A stretch of 64,000 nucleotides of DNA from positions 1 to 64,000 of the forward strand of contig JAKSIS010000009.1 in assembly GCA_024398665.1 (NCBI GenBank), written 5' to 3'. Shown here in pieces: positions 7,231-16,300 of the stretch (the stretch's first letter is position 1; each line of letters begins with the position of its first letter). This DNA is from Bacteroidaceae bacterium. GTDB taxonomy: Bacteria > Bacteroidota > Bacteroidia > Bacteroidales > Bacteroidaceae. A model generated the notes under the pieces. It was not told where the DNA came from. It saw only the letters and a program-made list of their open reading frames with translations, and did not search any database. The position numbers and the translations under genes are program-made.

Positions 7231-8913
7231 ATGAAAAAACTGTTGTTATTTGCCGGTATTCTGACCGTAATGGCCAGTTGCTGCGGCACTGCAGAACAGA
7301 AACTCAGTCCGGTCCTGACAATTGAGGGCGGACAGGTTCAGGGTGTCAGCGTTGACCGCGTTAAGGACGTGTTCGTTTTCCGCGGTATTCCTTACGCAGC
7401 TGCTCCCATCAAGGAAAACCGCTGGAAGGCTCCGCAGCCGGTTGAACCGTGGGAAGGCGTAAAGCTTTGTGACCGTTTTGACCATCCCAGCTACCAGCAC
7501 ATCCAGTACAAGGGCGGCTATTACACTGAGTGGGGTTACGGTGATGAGGCTCCTTTCTCTGAGGACTGCCTTTATCTGAACGTATGGACAAAGAAGCCCG
7601 GACAGACCGATGCCAAGCTTCCCGTTGCAGTATGGATTCACGGAGGCGGCTATCGTGAAGGTTTCGGAACTGAACCCGAATTCGATGCTCAGGAATGGGC
7701 AGGCAAGGATGTCATTCTGGTATCCATCAACTACCGTCTCGGAATCTACGGATTCCTGACACACCCCGAACTTTCAGCTGAAAGCCCCAACGGTGTATCG
7801 GGCAACTACGGTATCCTTGACCAGATCGAATCACTCAAGTGGGTGAAGAAGAACATTGCACAGTTCGGAGGTGACCCCGACAACGTCATGATATTCGGTC
7901 AGTCAGCAGGTGGCGGCAGTGTCCGCACAATCTGTGAATCACCTCTTGCACGCGGCCTGTTCCACAAGGCTGTCATCATGAGTGCCGGCGGTCTTACCGT
8001 TCCCGGTCAGGGTGGCGGTATGGGTATGGGCATGGGTGGCATGCGTATGCCTGCTGCCGGTGCCGCTCCCGCAGCTGGTGCTGCACGTGGTGCCGCTCCT
8101 GCAGCCGGTGCTGGACGTGGTGCTGCTCCCGCCGGCATGCCCGCCATGGGTATGGGCGGTTTCGGCGGTTTCGGATTCGGTGCTGCCGATGCAACTCCCA
8201 AGATTGCCGCTTACAAGGCTCCCACAGCTCCTGAAGGTCTGAACGCACTGCAGCGTGCAGAATTCAACACAAAGGTTGTCATGGACTGGGCAGGCTACAA
8301 CACCCTGGCCAAGATGCGTGCCGCTGACACTGAAGTCATGTACTCAGTAGGTACCATCTACCAGAACGCTACCGGAAATATGGGCAATCTTACCGCAATG
8401 CCTATCGTTGACGGTTACGTATCAAAGGAAAGCTTCGATGCAGCAGCCATTGACGGCACACTGGCAGACGTTCCCTACATGGTAGGTTACACCATGAACG
8501 ATATGGGCAACATGTCATCAGGCATTGCCGCATTCTGCCAGAACCGCGTTGAAATGACCAAGAACGGCAGCAAGGCATACGCATACGAATTCGCACGTCC
8601 TCTGCCCGACGACGGTTCACATCCTGAAGTCACGCAGCGCCTGAAGGGTGCATTCCACTCATCGGACCTGTGGTTCGTATTCAAGTCACTGCAGCACTGC
8701 TGGAGACCTTGGACACAGGGTGACTGGGATCTGTCAGAGAAGATGCTGACAGCATGGACAAACTTCTGCAAGTACAGCGACCCCAACGGCCCCAACGGCG
8801 GCGAATGGAAGCCCTGCACCAAGGAAGAACCCAACTTCATGGTATTCAAGCTCGATGCCAATGACAACGAAGCATCAGAGTTCGGACAGACCGTAACAGA
8901 TCTTGGCTATTGA
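7231..8913 (+). CDS. Type B carboxylesterase-family lipoprotein with a low-complexity insertion
   Basis: A 560-residue protein with a signal peptide and likely lipobox (VMASCCG, Cys17 or 18), so probably membrane-anchored outside the cytoplasm. The alpha/beta-hydrolase family is clear: oxyanion segment VWIHGGGYREG, nucleophile elbow FGQSAGGGS with S225, and a His candidate H476 in GAFHSSDLWFVF. At the usual acidic position (canonical DEG) the protein reads NDMG, so the expected catalytic Glu is Met; the adjacent Asp might replace it. Residues about 261-322 are an insertion of Gly, Met, Ala, Pro and Arg repeats (GAAPAAGAARGAAPAAGAGR and similar) not normal for the family. Substrate unknown; carbohydrate esters are plausible given the glycoside hydrolases 5 kb downstream. 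A terminator follows. Confidence 0.85.
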   Translation: MKKLLLFAGILTVMASCCGTAEQKLSPVLTIEGGQVQGVSVDRVKDVFVFRGIPYAAAPIKENRWKAPQPVEPWEGVKLCDRFDHPSYQHIQYKGGYYTEWGYGDEAPFSEDCLYLNVWTKKPGQTDAKLPVAVWIHGGGYREGFGTEPEFDAQEWAGKDVILVSINYRLGIYGFLTHPELSAESPNGVSGNYGILDQIESLKWVKKNIAQFGGDPDNVMIFGQSAGGGSVRTICESPLARGLFHKAVIMSAGGLTVPGQGGGMGMGMGGMRMPAAGAAPAAGAARGAAPAAGAGRGAAPAGMPAMGMGGFGGFGFGAADATPKIAAYKAPTAPEGLNALQRAEFNTKVVMDWAGYNTLAKMRAADTEVMYSVGTIYQNATGNMGNLTAMPIVDGYVSKESFDAAAIDGTLADVPYMVGYTMNDMGNMSSGIAAFCQNRVEMTKNGSKAYAYEFARPLPDDGSHPEVTQRLKGAFHSSDLWFVFKSLQHCWRPWTQGDWDLSEKMLTAWTNFCKYSDPNGPNGGEWKPCTKEEPNFMVFKLDANDNEASEFGQTVTDLGY

Positions 8914-8921
8914 TGTCAAAT

Positions 8922-8957
8922 GGGGACAGTCCCTGTCTGATAGGGACAGTCCCTGTT
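8922..8957 (+). repeat. Two copies of the palindrome GGGACAGTCCC
   Basis: The 11-bp palindrome occurs at 8923-8933 and 8943-8953, exactly 20 bases apart, directly after the carboxylesterase stop codon. The same palindrome on the other strand occurs three times at 11994-12046. Nothing else in the window that I noticed carries it. Confidence 0.8.
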
Positions 8958-8985
8958 GAACGGTCTGAAGCCAAACTGAGAAACA

Positions 8986-9021
8986 GCGGACCCCGCCACA
9001 AGTTTTGTGAGCAGGGTCCGC
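8986..9021 (+). terminator. Hairpin terminator after the carboxylesterase gene
   Basis: GCGGACCC (8986-8993) pairs with GGGTCCGC (9014-9021), with an inner pairing CACAA/TTGTG. It is followed by only a short T run (ATTTCTCT), so it is a reasonable but not perfect intrinsic terminator. Confidence 0.6.
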
Positions 9022-9119
9022 ATTTCTCTACCCCATAAAAATCAAACTTGAGTATAACACATGCGCATTACAACTGCAAACAGATTGTGTATACGTTTCT
9101 CAAAATGGCGAAATCATGC

Positions 9120-9127
9120 TATCTTCG
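9120..9127 (+). promoter_or_regulatory. Putative -7 box (TATCTTCG) of the flavodoxin gene
   Basis: The octamer is followed by CGG and matches the TAnnTTcG(C) variant seen before several genes in this window. It lies 27 bases before the ATG at 9154. Confidence 0.45.
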
Positions 9128-9153
9128 CGGAAAACCAACAATATTTTCCACCA

Positions 9154-9963
9154 ATGTCACGCAAACCATTGTTCATTCTTTCAGCAATTGCCGCTACGGC
9201 AGTATGCAGTTGTGCTCCCGGGCGGGAGTCACGTTCACTAGTAGTGTATTATTCCGCAACCGGAACCACCGCAGCGGTGGCCGGAATCTTTCAGGAAAAG
9301 ACAGGTGCCGATATTGAACAGATCCTTCCTGTAGAATCCTACGGCACAGATTTCAATAGGATTGTCCAGGCCTACCAGCAGGAAATGGCCAGTGGCACCA
9401 CCCGTGAAATCCAGCCCCTGAAGGCCAATCCGGCAGACTATGACACAATATATATAGGTACTCCCGTATGGTCTGGAAATCCGGCCGGTCCGGTTGAAAC
9501 GTTCCTGAAACAGTATGATCTGAAAGGCAAGGTCATTGTTCCGTTCTGCACGTTCGGAAGCGGCGGCAACACGGCGGCTGAAATGATACAGAAACTGCAG
9601 CCCGATGCTATAGTTCCCGGTTGGTACGGCGTGCGCCAGGCCCGTATTGACAAGGCCGATGCTGAGGTCGGCTCCTTCCTGGTTGGAATAGGCGTTCTGG
9701 GCGGCAGCACTGCAAAACTTCCCGCTTTTTCGCAACAGTGCGAACTTTCTGACGGTGAAAAGGCCATTTTCGATGAAGCCTGCAGCAGCTACCAGATGCC
9801 GCTCGGTTCACCCGTCAGCGTTGCTTCCCGCCAGCTGGAAGGTGCCACAGAATACATTTTCAAGAGTGAAGTAAGCGGTTTTGACGGAAAACAGACCGTT
9901 CAGGAAATCTATGTGACAAAGATGGCCGGATCCCCCGCAGAATTCACCCAAGTAGTCCGTTAA
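9154..9963 (+). CDS. Flavodoxin-domain lipoprotein
   Basis: A 269-residue protein. The signal MSRKPLFILSAIAATAVCSC suggests lipid attachment at Cys18 or Cys20. The flavodoxin fold follows, with the FMN phosphate loop in VVYYSATGTTAAVA and the isoalloxazine-contact regions GTPVWSGNPAGPVETFL and FCTFGSGGNTA. About 75 residues beyond the fold (from SQQCELSDGEKAIFDE) form an extra C-terminal domain. Flavodoxins are normally cytosolic electron carriers; exported lipoprotein forms of unknown partner are common in Bacteroides. I chose 9154 because it begins the signal peptide and lies just after a promoter-like box; the longer reading from 9061 has no export signal at its start. The AlaX-like gene begins 2 bases after its stop. 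Confidence 0.83.
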   Translation: MSRKPLFILSAIAATAVCSCAPGRESRSLVVYYSATGTTAAVAGIFQEKTGADIEQILPVESYGTDFNRIVQAYQQEMASGTTREIQPLKANPADYDTIYIGTPVWSGNPAGPVETFLKQYDLKGKVIVPFCTFGSGGNTAAEMIQKLQPDAIVPGWYGVRQARIDKADAEVGSFLVGIGVLGGSTAKLPAFSQQCELSDGEKAIFDEACSSYQMPLGSPVSVASRQLEGATEYIFKSEVSGFDGKQTVQEIYVTKMAGSPAEFTQVVR

Positions 9964-9965
9964 AG

Positions 9966-10424
9966 ATGGAAGAGCCGTTTCTCAACGCCCATAACAAGGA
10001 CGAATTCCCGCCAGCACATACTGCTGAACATATTCTGAACCGCACAATGGACAACATGTTCCACTGCGGACGTTCACGTGTTAACCACATAGAGCGCAAG
10101 AAGAGCAAGTGCAATTATGACATGGAGCAGCCGCTTACTGATGAGCAGGTGCGCCAGGTTGAGGCCAAGGTGAATGAAGTCATTGCCATGGACCTGCCGG
10201 TTACGACAAAGTTCGTTACCCGTGACCAGGTGCCTGCGGAGATTGACCTGAGCCGTCTGCCCGGTGATGCAAGCGAAACGCTCCGCCTGGTGTATGTGGG
10301 TGACTATGACGTATGTCCGTGTCTGGGTTCACATGTCCTGCATACCGCTGAAATAGGTGAATTCCGCATTACCAGCACAAGCTTCAATGAAGGTAGTTTC
10401 AGAATAGTGTTCAGATTGTCATGA
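9966..10424 (+). CDS. AlaX-like alanyl-tRNA editing domain protein
   Basis: A 152-residue cytosolic protein with the zinc-binding motifs of the tRNA-synthetase second additional domain (tRNA_SAD): HTAEH (H19, H23) in AHTAEHILNRT and a CPCLGSH segment near residues 117-123, giving the HxxxH/CxxxH ligand set. From the family, free-standing versions hydrolyse mischarged Ser- or Gly-tRNA-Ala. It lacks synthetase catalytic and anticodon domains and is shorter than many AlaX proteins, matching the short group. It starts 2 bases after the flavodoxin gene and its end overlaps the next gene by 4 bases, so the three genes form an operon. Confidence 0.78.
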   Translation: MEEPFLNAHNKDEFPPAHTAEHILNRTMDNMFHCGRSRVNHIERKKSKCNYDMEQPLTDEQVRQVEAKVNEVIAMDLPVTTKFVTRDQVPAEIDLSRLPGDASETLRLVYVGDYDVCPCLGSHVLHTAEIGEFRITSTSFNEGSFRIVFRLS

Positions 10425-10978
10425 AGTCGAAGTTGTTGTTTTTCCTGCTTCCACTGACATTGTCCTGCAGTCCTGCTCTGACTGAACAGGAGGCTATGAG
10501 TCTTATCAAATGCGTTCCCGACCATTATAACTGGAGTCCAACGGAATCCTTTACTGAAGAATATTACTCCCTGCTTGTTGAAGCGTGGGCTGTCCCGAAT
10601 GATGACCCCTGTGGAGACATTGGCAGTGGAGAATTCCTTTCTTATTTCATGAGCGGCAACGGTGATGTGTATGACCGCATAGAAATCAAATCCATAAAGT
10701 CCGATGGAAACAGAGCAACTGTCAATTTTGACTGTGTATGGCCCAACTCAAGACACAATCACAGCCTGAACCTGGTGTATTCCGGCAAGTGGATCATTGA
10801 AGACTTTGACGGCACAAAACAGGAAATGCTGGAATACATCAGGGCCAGCCGTGAATATTTCCGTTCGGACAAATGGCCACGTTCACTTGATGAAGTATCA
10901 GAATACTGTTCTGACCAGCGCGAAATACTGGAGAAGGACGTATCAGACTATTTCTTGAAATATCCTGAAGACCGATAA
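10421..10978 (+). CDS. Hypothetical lipoprotein
   Basis: A 185-residue predicted lipoprotein with signal MKSKLLFFLLPLTLSCS and Cys16. The body is mixed alpha/beta; the segment LVYSGKWIIEDFDGTKQEML resembles small exported Bacteroidetes proteins of the DUF3828 type, but I cannot assign it firmly. The ATG overlaps the AlaX-like stop by 4 bases. Its last 36 bases overlap the 3' end of the convergent winged-helix gene (10943-10978). Confidence 0.7.
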   Translation: MKSKLLFFLLPLTLSCSPALTEQEAMSLIKCVPDHYNWSPTESFTEEYYSLLVEAWAVPNDDPCGDIGSGEFLSYFMSGNGDVYDRIEIKSIKSDGNRATVNFDCVWPNSRHNHSLNLVYSGKWIIEDFDGTKQEMLEYIRASREYFRSDKWPRSLDEVSEYCSDQREILEKDVSDYFLKYPEDR

Positions 10979-11971
10979 TTCATCGGTCAGGTCATAATCG
11001 GCCTTTTCATCGAAGAATTCGAACTGGGGTTTCTTGCTGAAGGGGCTCCAGTTTCCGCATATTATGCCGTCGTGGGCAATGACAGGATAGAATATGCCGC
11101 TGTTGTTGTGGGCTTTGTGCCGGTGTTCAGGTGGAAGCACAATGTTGCGGCTCTTGTAGCCTATCAGGTATTCGTCAAAGGGAGGAAGCAACAGGTTGGT
11201 GTCCTTCTTGAAACCGCGTGTACGGCATGAATCATGAACGTAGAATTCCCGTTCACCGATCTTTTCCACATGCAGTTCATCCTTGATGAGTTCAATGCCC
11301 CTGCGGCAGTCGCCGGTGTTCAGTCCGCTCCACCAGACATAGTCCTCAAAAGTGGCGGGACATCGGCTTTGGAAGTACCTGCGGGCCAGTAGGGCTAATG
11401 ATTCATCCCTTTCCATTGTGTTCTTTACTTGCGGAGCCAGACGGTAGGTTGCTTTCCTGGAATCAAGATTGCCGCTGCAAAGCACACCGCTCAGTTCATT
11501 GAAGCGTATGTGGTAGGACAGCCGGTGCTTGTTCATGACAATGTCCTTTTCAAGCAGAGCCTGATTGAAATCCTGTTCGGTCACGCTGCCTTTGTCAGCC
11601 GCCGTCTGTACAATGATTTCTCTGATTCTGTTCTGCTCATCCTGTGGAATGTCAATGTGGTTGGCATGCATCCATCCGGTGATGACAGCCTTGGCTTTAG
11701 GTACGCAAAGATCCATAATCCATGGCCAGTCCTGGCGTGCAATGAGCTGCCAGGTACCGCGCAGAAGGTGCAGGCGGATTATTCCTCCGTTGTCATACGC
11801 CTTGCGGAATGCCTCCAGCGACGGATTCTTTGTACGCATGGCCACGGCCCAGCGCATCAGCCGGTACTCCTGCGCCTGCATGGCACCCATGTGCGCCACA
11901 ACGTCCACCGGATCAGTGAACTGCGGTGCCATCAGCTGCTGGTTGAGAAGTCTTGCGGTTACAGGATTCAT
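10943..11971 (-). CDS. Winged-helix DNA-binding protein of the HTH_42/AlkZ type
   Basis: A 342-residue protein of the winged-helix family that includes the DNA glycosylases AlkZ and YcaQ. The N-terminal segment HMGAMQAQEYRLMRWAVAMR carries the QxQ-like motif used by AlkZ for base excision, and LLRGTWQLIARQDW and LLPPFDEYLIGYKSR are further family hallmarks. Function as a glycosylase is inferred from the family. I place the start at 11971 (MNPVTARLLNQQ). The same frame remains open upstream to 12049, but those 26 codons are just translation of three copies of the palindrome repeat (GTVPRTV units), so I do not accept them. Confidence 0.8.
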   Translation of the reverse strand: MNPVTARLLNQQLMAPQFTDPVDVVAHMGAMQAQEYRLMRWAVAMRTKNPSLEAFRKAYDNGGIIRLHLLRGTWQLIARQDWPWIMDLCVPKAKAVITGWMHANHIDIPQDEQNRIREIIVQTAADKGSVTEQDFNQALLEKDIVMNKHRLSYHIRFNELSGVLCSGNLDSRKATYRLAPQVKNTMERDESLALLARRYFQSRCPATFEDYVWWSGLNTGDCRRGIELIKDELHVEKIGEREFYVHDSCRTRGFKKDTNLLLPPFDEYLIGYKSRNIVLPPEHRHKAHNNSGIFYPVIAHDGIICGNWSPFSKKPQFEFFDEKADYDLTDELSVFRIFQEIV

Positions 11972-11993
11972 CTGATCTGTTAAATGGCAGATA

Positions 11994-12046
11994 GGGACTG
12001 TCCCCACTGTGCGAGGGACTGTCCCCACTGTGCGGGGGACTGTCCC
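11994..12046 (-). repeat. Three copies of the palindrome GGGACTGTCCC
   Basis: Copies lie at 11994-12004, 12015-12025 and 12036-12046, each 21 bases apart, with nearly identical 10-base spacers (CACTGTGCGA/G). They are the complement of the pair at 8923-8953. They sit between the winged-helix gene start and the stop of the esterase gene. Confidence 0.8.
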
Positions 12047-12052
12047 CATTGA

Positions 12053-13270
12053 TCACTTGCTGAACACGCTGTCAAAGAAACGCACCATATCAGCGGCATA
12101 GGGGACACCGTACTTGTCGAATGTGTCCTTGGTGCCTTTGTCCGGTTTCCAGTCAAAGAAGGCGTGGCTGGCCCCGTCAACCATAACCAGTTCGGCGCGC
12201 TGACCTGCATTTTTCAGGTTTTCAACGTATTTTTCAATAGGTGCGCGTGACACGGTGCGGTCATTGGTGCCCAGCACAAACCACTGCGGAATGGCGCGTT
12301 CACTGATTGAAGGTATGTTGTCATCGGGGGTGATAGCCATCTGGGCTTCGACCTCCATGCCCTGTGCGAAACGTGACAGGGTGGCGCGGTCAAACACTCC
12401 GTAGCTGGGTGCAGCGGCCCTGATTGACTTGAGCAGCTGCTTGCGTGCCTTCTTTGCTGTCATACCCCCAGGCATGTAGGTGGGCAGGTACTCATATGTG
12501 CCGTCACCGAACCCGCCGTCACCTATGCGGCCGGCCAGCGTGATCATGGCCGATGAAAGGTGTCCGCCTGCACTGTCACCGGTGACACCGATCTTATTCG
12601 GGTCAATGCCGTATTCCTTTGCATGCTCCCTGATATGCAGGATTGCACCGTAGCAGTCCTCGATGAGCCGGTTCATGGTGTTGGCGGTCTCATCACCGTC
12701 AGCCTTGCCAATCCAGCGGTAGTCGATGCTGCATACCACGTACTTGCCTCCCTTGATCAGTTCGCGTGCAAGTCCGCGCATGATGTCCTCGTTGTTGGCA
12801 GACCAGCCGCCGCCGTGTATGATGACTATGCACGGCAGTTTCTTTGCTCCGTCGGGAATGAAAACGTCATATTTCAACGGCTTTTTTCCCGGCTGCGCAT
12901 ATATTACGTCATTGATGGTCCGATACCCCTCAAGCCGTGACGCTTCGATGATTGATGCGCCTACCGTCATGTTGTTGTCAACCGTCACCTTGAAGTTGTT
13001 TTCCATGGATTCCTTGTTTGTGGGCCAGGACATGCCCTTGTCAGTTGACAGGTAGTAGCAGCTTTCCAGTACCCATCCGGGGTCGGTGACATCGGCCTTT
13101 ATTGTGAGAACTGTGCCTGCGCGGACCATTCCGTCGGCCGGAACAGCCGGTGTGACCGTCACTTTTCCATGCTCGGGCTGGCTTACGCGAACCCTGAACG
13201 AATCCTGTGCCTGGGCACTGCCAAACAGGAGTGCCAGTGAAACGATTGCAGATAATTTCTTCATTTTCAT
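12053..13270 (-). CDS. Secreted alpha/beta-hydrolase (esterase/lipase-like)
   Basis: A 405-residue exported protein with signal MKMKKLSAIVSLALLFGSAQAQ. Residues 23-95 are a small beta-rich domain resembling InlB-type bacterial repeats (VSQPEHGKVTVTP). The hydrolase domain follows: oxyanion motif IVIIHGGGWSANNED, nucleophile in VTGDSAGGHLS (GDSAG), and the likely catalytic His in VDGASHAFFDW. This is the hormone-sensitive-lipase/BD-FAE-like group, which includes enzymes removing ester groups from plant polysaccharides; substrate is not determined. Start at 13270; the upstream in-frame codons overlap the putative promoter. Divergent from the GH3 gene with only 90 bases between starts. Confidence 0.82.
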   Translation of the reverse strand: MKMKKLSAIVSLALLFGSAQAQDSFRVRVSQPEHGKVTVTPAVPADGMVRAGTVLTIKADVTDPGWVLESCYYLSTDKGMSWPTNKESMENNFKVTVDNNMTVGASIIEASRLEGYRTINDVIYAQPGKKPLKYDVFIPDGAKKLPCIVIIHGGGWSANNEDIMRGLARELIKGGKYVVCSIDYRWIGKADGDETANTMNRLIEDCYGAILHIREHAKEYGIDPNKIGVTGDSAGGHLSSAMITLAGRIGDGGFGDGTYEYLPTYMPGGMTAKKARKQLLKSIRAAAPSYGVFDRATLSRFAQGMEVEAQMAITPDDNIPSISERAIPQWFVLGTNDRTVSRAPIEKYVENLKNAGQRAELVMVDGASHAFFDWKPDKGTKDTFDKYGVPYAADMVRFFDSVFSK

Positions 13271-13293
13271 ATGTGGTTTGTATTGTCCGGTGC

Positions 13294-13301
13294 CAAATGT
13301 A
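13294..13301 (-). promoter_or_regulatory. Putative -7 box (TACATTTG) of the esterase gene
   Basis: The minus-strand octamer matches TAnnTTTG 24 bases before the ATG at 13270. It lies back to back with the box of the GH3 gene at 13326, so the two divergent genes share one short control region. Confidence 0.5.
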
Positions 13302-13325
13302 GACATTTTCTAATGATTTTTTGTC

Positions 13326-13333
13326 TAACTTCG
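13326..13333 (+). promoter_or_regulatory. Putative -7 box (TAACTTCG) of the GH3 gene
   Basis: TAACTTCG followed by CG lies 28 bases before the ATG at 13361. It is the TAnnTTcGC variant seen also before the flavodoxin, pyrE and gamma-carbonic anhydrase genes. Confidence 0.45.
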
Positions 13334-13360
13334 CGAAAGACAACAACCAATACTGACCAT

Positions 13361-16300
13361 ATGATGAAAAGATCCCATTTCCTTCCGGTTCTCATGCTGA
13401 CAGGCGTACTCTTCGCAGCCGGCGCATCGGCCCAGAACCTGCCGGTGTACATGAACACAAACTATTCGTTCGAAGAACGTGCCGTTGACCTGGTGTCAAG
13501 GCTTACGCTTGAAGAGAAACAGGCCCTGCTGGGCAACAATATGGCTGCAGTGCCCAGACTGGGCATAAGGCAGTACAATGTATGGAGCGAAGCCCTTCAC
13601 GGTGTGCTTTCAGGCGCAAACGCCGGTGCAGGTCTGCAGGGGCCGACATCGTTCCCCGGCAGTGTGGCAACGGGTTCCAGCTGGGATCCGGACCTTCTTG
13701 AACTGGAGGCTGGTGTCATAGCCGATGAAGCCCGTGCCATATTTCAGACCGGCACCAAGGGCCTGACATTCTGGTCACCTGTGGTGGAGCCTGTCCGTGA
13801 CCCGCGCTGGGGACGCACTGGTGAATCCTACGGTGAGGATCCGTTCCTGGCTGCAGTCATGTCAGGAGCTTTCGTGCGCGGCATGACGGGCAGTGACCCT
13901 GACTACCTTAAGGCCGTTCCGTGCGCAAAGCACTATTTTGCCAACAACAGCGAATGGGACCGCCATGTGGGCTCTTCCAATATGGACAGCCGTGACATGC
14001 GCGAATTCTACCTGTATCCGTACAAGGAGCTGATTGAAAATGACAATCTGCCTTCAATCATGTCGTCATACAATGCAGTGAACGGCGTTCCCACATCGGC
14101 CAGCGTGCTGTATCTGGATTCCATTGCCCGCCGCACCTACGGACTGAACGGCTACGTGACTGGTGACTGTGCCGCCATTGATGACATACAGACCGGACAC
14201 TATTACGTTGAAACCGCTGAAGAAGCGACTGCCGCAGGCCTGAAGGCCGGCGTTGACAGCGACTGCGGAAGCGTGTACCAGCGCAACGCCATCAGGGCTC
14301 TTGAAAAGGGACTCATCACAATTGATGACATAGACCGCGCCCTTGTGAACATGTTCTGCATACGTATGCGCACCGGTGAATTCGACCCGTCGCAGATGGT
14401 GACTTACGCCAACTATCCGCCTTCAGTGGTGAATTCGGAGCGCAGCCGGAAGATTGCTGAAGAAGTGGCTTTGCGCACTCCTGTCCTTCTGAAGAATGAA
14501 GGAAAGGCACTTCCCATCGACCTTTCCAAGGTCAGGAGCATAGCGCTTGTAGGTCCTCAGGCCGATAAGGTGGAACTGGGTCCGTATTCAGGCCGGCCCG
14601 AACAGAGCAGCCGCACCAGTCCGTACAAGGGCATATCGGAATACATTGCAGACAAGGGCCTTGACGTGAAGGTGAACCTGGCCACCGGCGGTGACACCAA
14701 GAGCAAGAGCAACCTGCTGTACGTGACCTGGTTCGAACTGGAAAAGTCCGATGGAACCACCAGCCGTCACGATGCCACAAAGTACACATCATCAAGCCAG
14801 GGCATAACCGTAGGTACAGGCATGGGCACTGAAGAGCAGGTCCGTTCAATCGATGACGGTTCATGGACAGCATATGAGAACGTTGACCTGATAAACGTTG
14901 AGAAGATCACCGTGGGTGCCAACATCCCAACCCAGGGAGGCATCATTGAAGTGCATGTGGGATCGCCGGAGGGCAACCTTATAAGTACCGTCGAGGCCAC
15001 TACCGCATCGGGCAAGCGCGCCGGTGGCGTGTACGGCACGGCCAGCCCCATGGAGGCCAAGGTCAACAAGCTGGGTTACAACGGCCCGCAGACCCTGTAC
15101 CTTGTTTATAAGGCTGCTCAGGACGATGAGATCTCCCAGGATGTCCTGAATGCAGCCCGTGAGTCCGATGTCGCGCTTGTGTTCGTGGGCACTGATGAGC
15201 AGACCGCCACTGAAGAGGCTGACCGCCTGTCACTTGCACTGCCCGGCAACCAGCTGAAGCTGATAAAGGCTGTCTCTGAAGTGAATCCCAACACCATTGT
15301 CATCATGCAGACTCTTGGATGCGTCGAGGTTGAGGAATTCAAGGATCTGGAGAGCATCAGAGCCATGCTTTGGACAGGCTACAACGGTCAGGCACAGGGC
15401 AAGGCCCTTCCCAAGGTCTTATTCGGTGAGGTATCGCCCGGCGGCAAGCTGAACGCCACCTGGTACCGCAGCGTCAAGGACCTGCCGCCCATCACCGACT
15501 ACACCCTGCGTGCTGTTGACGGCAAGCCCGGCCGTACCCTGTGGTACTACACCAAGCCCGTTTCATACGAATTCGGCTACGGCATATCATACACCACTTT
15601 CGAATACTCCAACTTCAGGATAAGCAGCAGCCGCATCACCCCGCGTGACGTCATCACCATTGATGTCGATGTGAAAAACACCGGTGAATACGACGGTGAT
15701 GAGGTTGTCCAGATCTATATGACCACACCTGACAGCCCCGCATCACTTCAGCGTCCCATCAAGCGTCTGAAGGGTTTCAGGCGCGTGACCATACCAATGG
15801 GGCAGACCCGCACCGTGAGCATTGACATAGACTGTTCGGACCTGTGGTTCTGGGACATGGAGTCTGACCGCATGACTTATGATTCCGGCAAGTATGTGTT
15901 CGAAATAGGCTCCTCTTCAAAAGACATACGCGGTACTGTAAGCGCTGTTATGGACGGCAGCTTCAAGCCCGCACTCAAGACCGTGGTATCGGACTGCCGC
16001 AAGTCAGTGCTTGAAGCCGGACAGACCGCCCGTACCTACACCACCGCATGTCTTGACGACGATTCGTTCCTTGATATAAGCAAAGCTGAAATCAAGTACA
16101 CCAGCAGCAACCCGCAGGTGGCAAAGATCGATGAAAACGGCCTTCTCACCGCAGTTTCAGGCGGTATTGCTACAGTAACTGTCAATGTCACTTATGACGG
16201 CAGGACCGTTTCAGACAGCTATTCGGTACGTGTCTCGCAGCCCATGGAACTGTCAGCCCTGAAGGTTGGCGGCAAGTCCATACTCAAGATAGGTGTCAGC

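Noticed and set aside
9061..9153. N-terminal extension of the flavodoxin from 9061
   Set aside because: The added residues are basic and precede a complete lipoprotein signal; the -7-like box at 9120 lies within them.
11994..12046. Short regularly spaced repeats that might be a CRISPR array
   Set aside because: Units are only 11 bp with 10-base spacers that are themselves nearly identical, only three copies exist and no cas gene is nearby.
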